Source: Pseudomonas sp. Tri1
GTDB lineage: Bacteria > Pseudomonadota > Gammaproteobacteria > Pseudomonadales > Pseudomonadaceae
Assembly: GCF_017968885.1 (NCBI RefSeq)
Contig: NZ_CP072913.1
Span: 558,001 to 622,000 of the forward strand
Direction of reading: 5' to 3'
Length of the DNA stretch: 64,000 nt
The notes under the pieces were generated by a model. It was not told the DNA's origin. It did not search any database and worked only from the letters and a program-made list of their open reading frames with translations. This document shows positions 28,065 to 36,743 of the stretch, piece by piece. The translations under genes were made by a program, and so were the position numbers. Every line of letters begins with the position of its first letter. Position 1 is the first letter of the stretch.

Positions 28065-29357
28065 TTGAACATCCAACCCAGCACCTACTCCCCAGACACC
28101 GCCGTCCCCCTGGACAAACGCGTCTTCGGCGCCCGCGATCTGTTTTCCCTGTGGTTTTCCCTCGGCATCGGCCTGATGGTCTTGCAGGTCGGCGCCTTGT
28201 TGGCGCCGGGCCTGGGCCTGAGTGGTTCGCTGCTGGCGATTTTCCTCGGCACGCTGGTGGGCGTCCTACTGTTGGCGGCCGTCGGGGTGATCGGCAGCGA
28301 TACTGGCCTGTCGGCCATGGCCGCCCTCAAGCTCAGCCTCGGCGGCAAGGGCGCGAGCGTGCCGGCGGTGTTGAACTTGCTGCAGTTGATCGGCTGGGGT
28401 TCATTCGAAATCATCGTCATGCGTGACGCCGCCAGCCTGCTCGGCGCCCGGGCTTTCAGTGAAGGCAGCCTGGGAGCGAGTCCGCTGTTGTGGACGCTGT
28501 TCTTCGGCGCCCTGGCGACCCTGCTTGCGGTGAGCGGGCCGCTGACGTTCGTGCGCAAGGTCCTGCGTAAGTGGGGTATCTGGTTGCTGCTGGCGGCGTG
28601 CATCTGGCTGACCTGGAACCTGTTCGCCAAGGCTGACCTGGCCACGTTGTGGGCCGAGGCGGGCGACGGCTCGATGCCACTGGCGGTGGGGTTCGATATC
28701 GCGATTGCCATGCCGTTGTCCTGGCTGCCGCTGATTGCCGACTATTCACGCTTCGGCAAGCGCGCCAAAAATGTATTTGGCGGCACCGCGCTGGGGTTCT
28801 TTATCGGTAACGTCTGGTTGATGAGCCTGGGCGTTGCCTACACCCTGGCGTTCGCGCCAAGCGGTGAGGTCAATGCGCTGCTGCTGGCCCTGGCTGGCGC
28901 CGGGTTGGGGATTCCGCTGCTGCTGATTCTGCTGGACGAGTCGGAAAATGCCTTCGCCGACATTCACTCGGCAGCGGTGTCCAGTGGCATGTTGTCGGGG
29001 CTGAAGGTCGAGCACCTGGCCTTGGCGATTGGCGTCATCTGCACGTTGATCGCCTGCTTCGCACCGTTGGCGCAGTACCAGAACTTCCTGTTGCTGATCG
29101 GTTCGGTGTTCGCGCCGCTGTTCGGCGTGGTGCTGGTGGACCACTTCATCCTGCGCAAACGCAGCAGCCAGGTGTTGTCAGCCGCGTTGCGCTGGCCGGC
29201 ACTGTTGGCCTGGCTGGGTGGGGTGAGCACTTATCATCTACTGGCCAATTTTTACCCGGACATCGGCGCAACCCTGCCGTCGTTGATCCTGGCAGGGTTG
29301 CTGCAACTGTTGCTGGGCCGGGCCTTCAGCTACGGCCGGGAAACAGCTCGGGCCTGA
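28065..29357 (+). CDS. cytX: CytX-type permease (putative hydroxymethylpyrimidine transporter)
   Basis: This protein of about 430 residues belongs to the purine/cytosine permease (NCS1) family, with twelve or so membrane segments. CytX members are linked to uptake of thiamine pyrimidine precursors. Its place directly after thiC supports that role. The only fitting start is TTG 28065, with a weak TGAG upstream; the open frame extends into the REP pair, but that sequence is repeat, not protein. Its last 32 bases overlap tail to tail with the lipoprotein gene on the minus strand. The substrate is inferred from family and context. Confidence 0.82.
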   Translation: MNIQPSTYSPDTAVPLDKRVFGARDLFSLWFSLGIGLMVLQVGALLAPGLGLSGSLLAIFLGTLVGVLLLAAVGVIGSDTGLSAMAALKLSLGGKGASVPAVLNLLQLIGWGSFEIIVMRDAASLLGARAFSEGSLGASPLLWTLFFGALATLLAVSGPLTFVRKVLRKWGIWLLLAACIWLTWNLFAKADLATLWAEAGDGSMPLAVGFDIAIAMPLSWLPLIADYSRFGKRAKNVFGGTALGFFIGNVWLMSLGVAYTLAFAPSGEVNALLLALAGAGLGIPLLLILLDESENAFADIHSAAVSSGMLSGLKVEHLALAIGVICTLIACFAPLAQYQNFLLLIGSVFAPLFGVVLVDHFILRKRSSQVLSAALRWPALLAWLGGVSTYHLLANFYPDIGATLPSLILAGLLQLLLGRAFSYGRETARA

Positions 29358-30072
29358 GAATGCCATTGAGGCGCGGGTAAGCGATCTTCAGTTCGATATG
29401 GCCCAGGGCATACGGTGCAATGGTGCTCACTTCGTACTTGAGGATCACCCCGCCGTAGGTCAGCGCAACGTTCGGGGTTTTCTGGAACGCCCACTGCTTC
29501 ATGAAGTCGGGTTCCTGATCCAGCTTGGTGCTGATCAGCCAGCTGTTGTGGGCGACCTGGGCGGCTTTCCAGAATGCCTCTTCCTGGCCCGGCAGCAGCA
29601 TGTCCGACAAGCTCAGCACCTTGTGTTGCGGGCGCGAATAGTTGATGAAACCGCGCCCCGGCGTACCGTGGGCACCGCCGGTGTCCAGGTAGCTGGACAG
29701 CTCGATGATCACCAAGCCGTCATGCTGCTCACGTACCTTGGCTTGCAAATAGCTGCTGTTACGCGGGGCGGCGCTGCGCAAAAACTGCTCGCGATAGGCG
29801 GCCAGCGTCGGTGCCACGGGGGCGTCGGGGGTGGTGCGGGTCAGTTCCAGCAAGCGTTTTTCAATAATGCCGTCCAGGGCCGGTTCGGCGGGGAAGTGCA
29901 AGGTATCGATGTTCACCAATGGGCAATCGGCGCTGGCGCAACCGGGCTGCAGTTGTTCAGAGGCGTCGCGGGTGGTTTCCAGCGGGGCGCGGTAGTTGGG
30001 TTGGAACAGACTTTGGCAAGCGCCCAGGGTCAGGGCAATGGCGGCCACGGAGGCAGTTTTGAAAAGCGACAT
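29326..30072 (-). CDS. DUF3298/RsiV-like lipoprotein
   Basis: This 248-residue protein has a lipoprotein signal (SVAAIALTLGAC, lipidated Cys19), followed by the DUF3298-type domain also found in the anti-sigma factor RsiV (ELSSYLDTGGAHGTPG, then LSLSDML). It is probably anchored in the periplasm or outer membrane. It has no membrane anchor like RsiV and no sigma gene nearby, so a sigma role is unlikely. It is the PA4972 counterpart. Function is unknown. Confidence 0.78.
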   Translation of the reverse strand: MSLFKTASVAAIALTLGACQSLFQPNYRAPLETTRDASEQLQPGCASADCPLVNIDTLHFPAEPALDGIIEKRLLELTRTTPDAPVAPTLAAYREQFLRSAAPRNSSYLQAKVREQHDGLVIIELSSYLDTGGAHGTPGRGFINYSRPQHKVLSLSDMLLPGQEEAFWKAAQVAHNSWLISTKLDQEPDFMKQWAFQKTPNVALTYGGVILKYEVSTIAPYALGHIELKIAYPRLNGILRPELFPGRS

Positions 30073-30287
30073 GGGCGTCCTTCATGGAACAGGGGAAAGG
30101 CGAAAAGTTACCCGCTTCGACTGTCAGCAGGACAATCAGTTCGCCACTAAGCTCATTAGAGTTCTTTCACCTTCTGCCGTCCATCTCGATGAATGGAAAG
30201 GGGCTGCATCAAAGGGTATGGGCGCGTTAGGATGGCGCGAAGCCGAGGTTGGAACCTCGTATTGATTCACTGCACACGAGGATTGTC

Positions 30288-30905
30288 ATGACCGACTTCG
30301 CCAACGCCGCACCGAGCACCGTGGATATCGTCAAGCGCGAGAGCTGCTTCCAGGGCTTCTACAAACTCGACCGTGTGCACTTGCGTCACGAACTGTTTGC
30401 CGGCGGCATGAGCCGTGAAATCAGCCGCGAGCTGTTCGTGCGGCACGACGCGGTGTGCGTGCTGCCCTACGACCCGCAGCGCGATGAAGTTGTGTTGATC
30501 GAGCAGTTTCGCGTCGGCGCCATTGACAAGGCTGCCAACCCGTGGCTGGTGGAATTGGTGGCCGGCCTGATCGACAAGGACGAGCAACCGGAAGAAGTTG
30601 CTCATCGCGAAGCGCAGGAGGAAGCTGGGCTGGTCTTCGCTGCGCTCTGGCCGATGACCAAGTATTTTCCGTCGCCGGGCGGCAGTGATGAATTCGTCCA
30701 TTTGTACTTGGGGCGTTGCGACAGCACGGGGGCGGGCGGACTGCATGGCCTGGAGGAAGAAGCCGAGGATATCCGCGTCAAGGTCTGGTCCTTCGAAGAT
30801 GCCCTGCAAGCTGTGCGCGACGGAAAAATCTGCAATGCACCGAGCATCATCGCCCTGCAATGGCTGGCCTTGAACCGCGAGGAAGTGAGGGGGCTATGGT
30901 CCTGA
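30288..30905 (+). CDS. nudF: ADP-ribose / ADP-sugar pyrophosphatase (Nudix)
   Basis: This 205-residue protein has a perfect Nudix box: G-x5-E-x7-REAQEEAGL, starting in AGLIDKDE. It hydrolyses ADP-ribose and similar sugars to AMP and a sugar phosphate. ATG 30288 is chosen because GAGGA stands just before it and conserved sequence starts there. The stop overlaps the DUF1249 gene by 10 bases. The order nudF-DUF1249-cpdA-yqiA-parE is conserved in gamma-proteobacteria; the PAO1 gene is PA4971 (aspP). Confidence 0.93.
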   Translation: MTDFANAAPSTVDIVKRESCFQGFYKLDRVHLRHELFAGGMSREISRELFVRHDAVCVLPYDPQRDEVVLIEQFRVGAIDKAANPWLVELVAGLIDKDEQPEEVAHREAQEEAGLVFAALWPMTKYFPSPGGSDEFVHLYLGRCDSTGAGGLHGLEEEAEDIRVKVWSFEDALQAVRDGKICNAPSIIALQWLALNREEVRGLWS

Positions 30906-31348
30906 ACAAGCTGCGCGATCGCTATCGCGTCGATCTGGTGGGGTTGCAGGCGGCCTGTGAGGCCAACTACGCCCGCCTGATGCGGTTGTTGCCGGACATG
31001 CGCAACGATCCGGCGCCACGGCGCATCGCCGTGACCCACGGCGACCAGATGCTTGGCGTGCTGGCCCTCGAGGTGTTGCAAGCCTGCCCGTACACCACCA
31101 CGTTGCAAGTTCGCCAGGAACACAGCCTGCCCTGGTTGCCGGTGCCGCAACTGGAGGTTCAGGTCTATCACGATGCGCGCATGGCCGAAGTCGTGAGCGC
31201 TGAACATGCACGACGCTTTCGCGGCATCTATCCTTACCCCAATGCGTCAATGCACCAGCCGGACGAGAAGGCCCAGTTGAATCTGTTTTTGGGTGAGTGG
31301 CTGAGTCATTGCCTGGCGCTGGGTCACGAGTTCGAAGTCGTTCGGTAG
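30896..31348 (+). CDS. DUF1249 family protein (YqiB-like)
   Basis: This 150-residue protein, with no signal or membrane segment, is typical in length. Conserved features are LQVRQE, followed by VYHDARMAEVVS and YPYPNASMHQPDEK. E. coli YqiB holds the same place between nudF and cpdA. Its function is unknown. ATG 30896 lies inside the end of nudF, so translation is coupled. Confidence 0.85.
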   Translation: MVLNKLRDRYRVDLVGLQAACEANYARLMRLLPDMRNDPAPRRIAVTHGDQMLGVLALEVLQACPYTTTLQVRQEHSLPWLPVPQLEVQVYHDARMAEVVSAEHARRFRGIYPYPNASMHQPDEKAQLNLFLGEWLSHCLALGHEFEVVR

Positions 31349-31471
31349 TTGTTTTTCAAATACTGGACACTGGTTGTGAACCGGTTCCGGTTCGCGGGTT
31401 TCCCCTTTCGATCTTCCCCAGCATAATTGCGGCTTCATCCAACGGCGTGAGTACGCCTGGGAGAGAGCGAT

Positions 31472-32287
31472 TTGCCGAGCGTATCCACCTTGACCACTGC
31501 CCATACGGCGTTGCTGGTCCAACTGTCCGACAGTCATCTGTTCGCCGAGGCCGAGGGTTCGTTGCTGGGCATGAACACCCGTGACAGCCTGCGGGCGGTC
31601 ATTGACCTGGTGCTCAAGCAGCAACCCAATATCGATCTGATGCTTGCCACGGGGGATCTGTCCCAGGACGGGACGCTGGAATCCTACGAGGCGTTTCGGC
31701 AACTGACGGCGTGTCTTGATGCGCCGGCGCGGTGGATTCCTGGTAACCATGATGAGCCGCAGGTGATGCTCAAGGCCGCGGTCAAGAGTGTGTTGCTCGA
31801 TCCTGTGGTGGACATCGGCAATTGGCGCGTGACGATGCTGGACTCCGCCGTGCCGGGGTCGGTGCCGGGTTTTTTGGCCGAGGAGCAGTTGATTCTGTTG
31901 GCCAATGCCTTGAGCGAGGCGCCGGAGCGGCATCACCTTGTTTGTCTGCATCATCATCCTGTTTCGATTGGGTGTGCGTGGATGGAGCCGATTGGGTTGC
32001 GTAATCCTGAGGCGCTGTTTGCGGTGTTGGATCGGTTTCCTCAGGTGCGTGCTGTTCTGTGGGGGCATGTGCATCAGGAGGTTGATCGGGTGCGGGAGGG
32101 GGTTCGTTTGTTGGCTTCGCCTTCGACCTGTATTCAGTTTGAGCCGGGGAGTGAGGATTTTGCGGTGGGCTCGCAGGCGCCGGGGTATCGGTGGTTGCGG
32201 CTTTGGCCGGATGGGCGGTTGGAGACGGGGGTTGAGCGGGTGGTTGGTTTTGAGTTCACTCCGGATTACGAGTCCAATGGGTATTGA
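31472..32287 (+). CDS. cpdA: 3',5'-cyclic-AMP phosphodiesterase CpdA
   Basis: This 271-residue calcineurin-type metallophosphatase breaks down cAMP. The dimetal ligands appear in order: LSDSHLF, ATGDLSQDG, GNHDEP, HHHP and GHVHQE. The start is TTG 31472 with GGGAGAG well placed; no ATG fits. It lowers cAMP and so dampens Vfr/CRP signalling in pseudomonads. In PAO1 the next gene is yqiA; here the inverted-repeat cassette intervenes. Confidence 0.93.
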   Translation: MPSVSTLTTAHTALLVQLSDSHLFAEAEGSLLGMNTRDSLRAVIDLVLKQQPNIDLMLATGDLSQDGTLESYEAFRQLTACLDAPARWIPGNHDEPQVMLKAAVKSVLLDPVVDIGNWRVTMLDSAVPGSVPGFLAEEQLILLANALSEAPERHHLVCLHHHPVSIGCAWMEPIGLRNPEALFAVLDRFPQVRAVLWGHVHQEVDRVREGVRLLASPSTCIQFEPGSEDFAVGSQAPGYRWLRLWPDGRLETGVERVVGFEFTPDYESNGY

Positions 32288-32341
32288 GGACGAGGCGGCC
32301 TTGCAGCCGGCCTGCTTCTCCCGGTTGTATTGCGATCAAAC

Positions 32342-32370
32342 TGTGGGAGCGAGCTTGCTCCCGATGGCGG
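32342..32370. repeat. REP element
   Basis: A single unit of the TGTGGGAGCGAGCTTGCTC type lies 8 bases before the first arm of the long inverted repeat, just after cpdA. Confidence 0.75.
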
Positions 32371-32377
32371 CTTGACT

Positions 32378-32655
32378 GAGTACATATCCATTTCTGCGGT
32401 AACGGCCGCTTATGGTTCCGCCCTTACGGCGGGTCACTTTCGAAAAGCGCGAAAGTAACCAAAGCGCTCCTGCCCCACCACTCGGCACCTCGCCTAGGCT
32501 CGGCATGCCCTCACTCCGGCATTGCTCCGTGGGCCCGCCGCGAAGGGCCATCCATGGCCCAGCGCGGCTATCCCGGCATCCATGCCGGGATGCCCACTCC
32601 ACAATGCCTGCGTTCGGCCATCGTGGTTAACGGGGCGCTGAGATCAACGTCCACC
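32378..32655 (+). repeat. 278-bp inverted repeat, left arm
   Basis: This arm matches the reverse complement of 33748-34025 with about ten mismatches by eye and no gap. It starts GAGTACATATCC and ends AACGTCCACC. It contains a hairpin TCCCGGCATCCATGCCGGGA and a 72-codon open frame (32412-32630) that also exists, with changes, in the other arm. The frame looks like a by-product of the repeat rather than a gene. No transposase is encoded. Confidence 0.85.
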
Positions 32656-33101
32656 CCACCATGAGGCGGCCTGAGAGCCGACCTGGTTCTTGATGGGGAC
32701 CGCGTTTCTCCTGTGGGAGCGGGTTTGCTCGCGAAGGCGGCCTGACAGCCGGCCTGGTTCTCCCGGTCGTACTCCGATCCCATTGTGGGAGCGAGCCTGC
32801 TCGCGAAGACGGTGGCACATTCAGCATTGATGCAAGCAGACCCACCGCCATCGCGAGCAAGCTCGGCTCCCACAGGGATCGGCGGTGGACACTGATCTTA
32901 TAAACGACCAAAAAACTGTGTGGGAGCGAGCTTGCTCGCGATGGCGGCCTGACAGCCGACCAAGCTTTGTGGGAATGGTCGGACACCCCTCCGGGCTGCA
33001 TTAGATTTTTCCGACGAACTCTGGCGGTTGCCGGGTGGGAAGGGCTGTCGCTAGTCTTTTCCCGTCGCTGCAAATTCAGCGGTCGGGCTTGGAAATCCGA
33101 T
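32656..33101. repeat. REP cluster and conserved-looking non-coding stretch inside the cassette
   Basis: There are four REP units: about 32711-32740 (+), 32781-32813 (+), 32845-32876 (reversed) and 32918-32947 (+). Several are followed by GGCGGCCTGACAGCCG. After them comes unique sequence with a hairpin GGGAAGGG (33037-33044) / CTTTTCCC (33056-33063). No gene is visible. Confidence 0.7.
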
Positions 33102-33102
33102 A

Positions 33103-33301
33103 AGTAGACGGCGCGAAAGCGCCCTTCATGACGTATGCTTGCGGTCGTTTTTTGACCATGCTTTCGTTATGGCGGCTGTGCGCGGGAGACCTTCGGGTCT
33201 GTCGGGCTCGTTTACCCCGGTTTTCCAACCTGCGTACGGCTGCCACCCCCTCGCTTGGAAACGAACGTGGCAGCTCCAACCAGTAGACGGAGTGTCACCC
33301 T
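33103..33301 (+). promoter_or_regulatory. Candidate structured RNA leader of the small cassette gene
   Basis: A small hairpin GGCGC-GAAA-GCGCC (33110-33123) and GGTC/GACC (33143-33157) precede a 16-bp helix. That helix pairs 33171-33186 with 33229-33244, with four G-U pairs. It encloses two hairpins: AGACC-TTCG-GGTCT (33187-33200) and CGGG/CCCG (33203-33219). Its 3' strand can instead use GGCTGCCAC (33238-33246) to pair with GTGGCAGCT (33267-33275). The two folds exclude each other. AGTAGACGG occurs at both ends (33103 and 33282). The ribosome site GGAG is at 33289-33292. Confidence 0.55.
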
Positions 33302-33661
33302 ATGTTCAAAGCCACACCCAATCCCCCCGAAACCGATCCCTCATCAGCCCACGCCGGTCTCGATCCCCAAAAACTCGATGAAGCCGCCAAGCGCGTCATC
33401 GACCATTATCTCGACCCCAAACCTCAAGCCAAAAAGAAAAAGCCCTCAGGTCAACTGTTCACCGTCGTGGATGGCGTCGACACCGAAAGCCTACTGGCCA
33501 ACCTCAGCGAAACCCTGGCCTCAGCCGATGCCATGGTCAGCGACCTTGCCTTCGACCTGAAAGGCTCGCGACGCCATGTTGCCCTTGGCATTCAGCAATT
33601 GATTGAGCTGGGCGCTTTATTGGCAAATCGGGTGCTGGATAACGTCAATACACAACCCTGA
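33302..33661 (+). CDS. Small pseudomonad-specific protein (DUF6124-like)
   Basis: This 119-residue protein begins MFKATPNPPETDPSS. A disordered lysine-rich stretch follows (residues about 40-46), then a helical C-terminal half, SLLANLSETLASADAMVSDLAF and GIQQLIELGALLANRVLD. It resembles the DUF6124 family, which occurs in several copies in many Pseudomonas genomes and has no known function. No signal peptide. ATG 33302 with GGAG nine bases upstream is clear. It is the only likely gene in the inverted-repeat cassette, and its leader looks structured. Confidence 0.75.
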   Translation: MFKATPNPPETDPSSAHAGLDPQKLDEAAKRVIDHYLDPKPQAKKKKPSGQLFTVVDGVDTESLLANLSETLASADAMVSDLAFDLKGSRRHVALGIQQLIELGALLANRVLDNVNTQP

Positions 33662-33747
33662 CCACACCGCGTGCAAAAGCGAGCAAGCTTGCTCCCACTG
33701 GAGAAACGCGATCATCCTAAATCAGGCCGGCTATCAGGCCGCCTCGC
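33662..33747. other. Spacer between the cassette gene and the right arm
   Basis: It holds a degenerate REP (GCGAGCAAGCTTGCTCCCAC at about 33678-33697) and GCCGGCTATCAGGCCGCC next to the right arm. No gene is seen. Confidence 0.5.
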
Positions 33748-34025
33748 GGTGGACGTTGATCTCGGCGCCCCGTTAACCACGCTGGCCGAACGCAGGTATT
33801 GCGTAGTGGGCATCCCGGCATGGATGCCGGGATAGCCGCGCTGGGCCATGGATGGCCCTTCGCGGCGGGCCCACGGAGCAATGCCGGAGTGAGGGCACAC
33901 CGAGCCTAGGCGAGGTGCCGAGTGGTGGGGCAGGAGCGCTTTGGTTACTTTCGCGCTTTTCGAAAGTGACCCGCCGTAAGGGCGGAACCATAAGTCGCCG
34001 TTACCGCAGGAATGGATATGTACTC
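33748..34025 (-). repeat. 278-bp inverted repeat, right arm
   Basis: Reverse-complement partner of 32378-32655, equal in length. Its inner edge also extends a little further with GAGGCGGCCTGATAGCC, matching the sequence just inside the left arm after a short indel. It includes the counterpart 72-codon frame (33773-33991, minus strand). The 160 bases between it and yqiA hold no gene. Confidence 0.85.
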
Positions 34026-34187
34026 GGTCCATTAGAGACAGGCCGGCTATCAGGCTGTTGCTCAGCCAGCGGGGATAACCTCTAGCCACAGGTCTCGTGT
34101 TTGTCCTAATAACAGTCAGATCACCCCCCAAATCCCCACAAACTCCCTGTAAACTCCGGCCTTTGCCCAACACCCAGGGAGTCGGCA

Positions 34188-34796
34188 ATGTCGGGTTCAA
34201 TCCTCTATATCCATGGCTTCAACAGCGCCCCAGCATCGACCAAGGCCTGCCAGTTGACCGAGGTGATGGCACGCCTGGGCCTGAGCGACCAGTTGCAGGT
34301 GCCCGCCTTGCACCACCACCCCCGCCAGGCCATCGGTCAGTTGGAACAGGCGATTACACAACTGGGACGGCCGCTGCTGGTCGGCAGCTCGCTCGGCGGC
34401 TACTATGCGACTCACTTGGCCGAGCGCCACGGCCTCAAGGCCCTGCTGATCAACCCTGCCGTCAGCCCGCATCGGATGTTTGACGGTTACCTGGGCACGC
34501 AGAAGAATTTGTACACCGACGAAACCTGGGAATTGACCCACGACCACGTCACGGCCCTGGCCGAACTGGAAGTGCCGGCGCCCAGGGATCCGCAGCGGTT
34601 TCAGGTATGGTTGCAAACCGGTGACGAAACGCTGGATTATCGCCACGCCCAGCAGTATTACCGCGCCTGTGCCTTGCGCATCCAGGCCGGCGGCGACCAC
34701 AGTTACCAAGGGTTTGCCCAGCAGTTGCCGGCGCTGTTGAGTTTTGCCGGCATTGGCGCCGATTTGTACCAGGCGATCGACTTCACGTCGCTGTGA
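34188..34796 (+). CDS. yqiA: YqiA-type esterase
   Basis: This 202-residue alpha/beta hydrolase shows LYIHGFNSAPAS at the oxyanion strand, the nucleophile elbow VGSSLGGYYA (serine), and the catalytic histidine in GGDHSYQG. E. coli YqiA hydrolyses short acyl esters; the natural substrate is unknown. It sits just before parE, as in PAO1 (PA4968) and E. coli. ATG 34188 starts the conserved region, although the ribosome site is modest. Confidence 0.9.
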   Translation: MSGSILYIHGFNSAPASTKACQLTEVMARLGLSDQLQVPALHHHPRQAIGQLEQAITQLGRPLLVGSSLGGYYATHLAERHGLKALLINPAVSPHRMFDGYLGTQKNLYTDETWELTHDHVTALAELEVPAPRDPQRFQVWLQTGDETLDYRHAQQYYRACALRIQAGGDHSYQGFAQQLPALLSFAGIGADLYQAIDFTSL

Positions 34797-34838
34797 GCCC
34801 ATCGCCCCTTTTTCATTGAACACTGACGACGAGACCCC

Positions 34839-36743
34839 ATGGCCACTCCCAGCGCTAGCTCTTATAACGCAGACGCCATCGAAGTCCTCTCGGGCCTCGA
34901 CCCGGTGCGCAAGCGCCCCGGCATGTACACCGATACCAGTCGGCCGAACCACCTTGCCCAGGAAGTCATCGACAACAGTGTCGACGAAGCCTTGGCCGGG
35001 CATGCGAAGTCGGTGCAGGTCATCCTGCACGCCGACCATTCGCTGGAAGTCAGCGACGACGGTCGCGGCATGCCGGTGGACATTCACCCTGAAGAGGGTG
35101 TGTCCGGTGTCGAGCTCATCCTCACCAAGCTCCACGCGGGCGGCAAGTTTTCCAACAAGAACTACCAGTTCTCCGGCGGTCTGCACGGGGTGGGTATTTC
35201 TGTGGTCAACGCCTTGTCGACCCAGGTGCGGGTGCGGGTCAAGCGTGACGGCAACGAATACCAGATGACTTTCGCCGATGGCTACAAGGCCACTGAGCTG
35301 GAAGTGATCGGGACCGTCGGCAAGCGCAACACCGGCACCAGCGTGTATTTCGCCCCGGACCCGAAGTATTTCGACTCGCCGAAATTCTCCGTCACCCGCC
35401 TCAAGCACGTGCTCAAGGCCAAGGCGGTGCTGTGCCCAGGGCTGTTGGTCAGTTTCGAGGACAAGGCCACCGGCGAGAAAGTCGAGTGGCATTACGAAGA
35501 CGGCCTGCGTTCTTATCTGGTGGACGCGGTCAACGATTTCGAACGCCTGCCCAACGAGCCGTTCTGCGGTAGCCTGGCCGGCAACAAGGAAGCGGTGGAC
35601 TGGGCGCTGTTGTGGCTGCCCGAAGGTGGCGAAAGCGTCCAGGAAAGCTACGTCAACCTGATTCCCACGGCCCAGGGCGGCACCCACGTCAACGGGTTGC
35701 GCCAGGGTTTGCTCGATGCGATGCGCGAGTTCTGCGAGTTCCGCAACCTGCTGCCCCGTGGCGTGAAGCTGGCGCCGGAGGACGTCTGGGAACGGATTGC
35801 CTTCGTGTTGTCGATGAAGATGCAGGAACCACAGTTCTCCGGCCAGACCAAGGAGCGCCTGTCGTCCCGTGAAGCGGCGGCGTTTGTTTCCGGTGTGGTC
35901 AAGGACGCGTTCAGCCTGTGGCTCAACGCCAACCCGGAAACCGGTTTGGCCCTGGCGGAACTGGCAATCAACAACGCCGGCCGTCGCCTCAAGGCCAGCA
36001 AGAAGGTCGAGCGCAAGCGCATCACCCAAGGGCCGGCGTTGCCGGGCAAGCTCGCCGATTGCGCCGGGCAGGACCCGATGCGTTCCGAGCTGTTCCTGGT
36101 GGAAGGTGACTCCGCCGGTGGGTCGGCCAAGCAAGCGCGGGACAAAGAGTTCCAGGCAATCCTGCCGCTGCGGGGCAAGATCCTCAACACCTGGGAAGTG
36201 GACGGCAGCGAAGTGCTGGCCAGCCAGGAGGTGCATAACATCGCGGTGGCCATCGGTGTCGATCCAGGCGCCGAGGACATGAGCCAGTTGCGCTACGGCA
36301 AGATCTGCATCCTCGCCGACGCCGACTCCGACGGCCTGCACATCGCCACGTTGCTCTGCGCGTTGTTCGTCCAGCATTTCCGTCCGCTGGTGGACGCCGG
36401 CCACGTCTACGTCGCGATGCCGCCGCTGTACCGGATCGACCTGGGCAAGGAAATCTACTACGCCCTCGACGAAGCCGAGCGCGACGGCATTCTTGACCGT
36501 CTGGTGGCCGAGAAGAAGCGCGGCAAGCCGCAGGTCACTCGATTCAAAGGCCTGGGCGAAATGAACCCGCCGCAACTGCGCGAAACCACCATGGATCCGA
36601 ACACTCGCCGTCTGGTGCAGTTGACCCTGGATGATTTCGAGGCGACGTCGGAGATGATGGATATGCTGCTGGCGAAGAAGCGCGCCGGTGATCGCAAGTC
36701 CTGGCTCGAATCCAAAGGGGACCTGGCCGAGGTGCTGGCCTGA
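34839..36743 (+). CDS. parE: DNA topoisomerase IV subunit B
   Basis: This 634-residue GHKL ATPase subunit decatenates chromosomes together with ParC. Visible are the ATP-site asparagine motif EVIDNSVDEAL near residue 46, the GGLHGVGISVVNAL lid, and the TOPRIM motif LVEGDSAGGSA near residue 423 with the metal triad DADSDG. Length is standard. The stop overlaps the next start as TGATG. A very long open frame on the opposite strand is a composition shadow. Confidence 0.97.
   Translation: MATPSASSYNADAIEVLSGLDPVRKRPGMYTDTSRPNHLAQEVIDNSVDEALAGHAKSVQVILHADHSLEVSDDGRGMPVDIHPEEGVSGVELILTKLHAGGKFSNKNYQFSGGLHGVGISVVNALSTQVRVRVKRDGNEYQMTFADGYKATELEVIGTVGKRNTGTSVYFAPDPKYFDSPKFSVTRLKHVLKAKAVLCPGLLVSFEDKATGEKVEWHYEDGLRSYLVDAVNDFERLPNEPFCGSLAGNKEAVDWALLWLPEGGESVQESYVNLIPTAQGGTHVNGLRQGLLDAMREFCEFRNLLPRGVKLAPEDVWERIAFVLSMKMQEPQFSGQTKERLSSREAAAFVSGVVKDAFSLWLNANPETGLALAELAINNAGRRLKASKKVERKRITQGPALPGKLADCAGQDPMRSELFLVEGDSAGGSAKQARDKEFQAILPLRGKILNTWEVDGSEVLASQEVHNIAVAIGVDPGAEDMSQLRYGKICILADADSDGLHIATLLCALFVQHFRPLVDAGHVYVAMPPLYRIDLGKEIYYALDEAERDGILDRLVAEKKRGKPQVTRFKGLGEMNPPQLRETTMDPNTRRLVQLTLDDFEATSEMMDMLLAKKRAGDRKSWLESKGDLAEVLA

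Noticed and set aside
32412..32630. 72-codon frames in both arms of the inverted repeat (the other is 33773-33991)
   Set aside because: They exist in both arms because the arms are copies; composition is Pro/Arg/Ser-rich and unlike a folded protein, and there is no ribosome site.
32339..32947. Possible CRISPR array in the REP cluster
   Set aside because: Units are palindromic REPs in mixed orientation with irregular spacing and no equal-length spacers or cas genes.
33076..33279. 67-codon minus-strand frame across the structured leader
   Set aside because: It lies entirely within the leader of the small gene and ignores its hairpins; no ribosome site and no relatives that I recognise.
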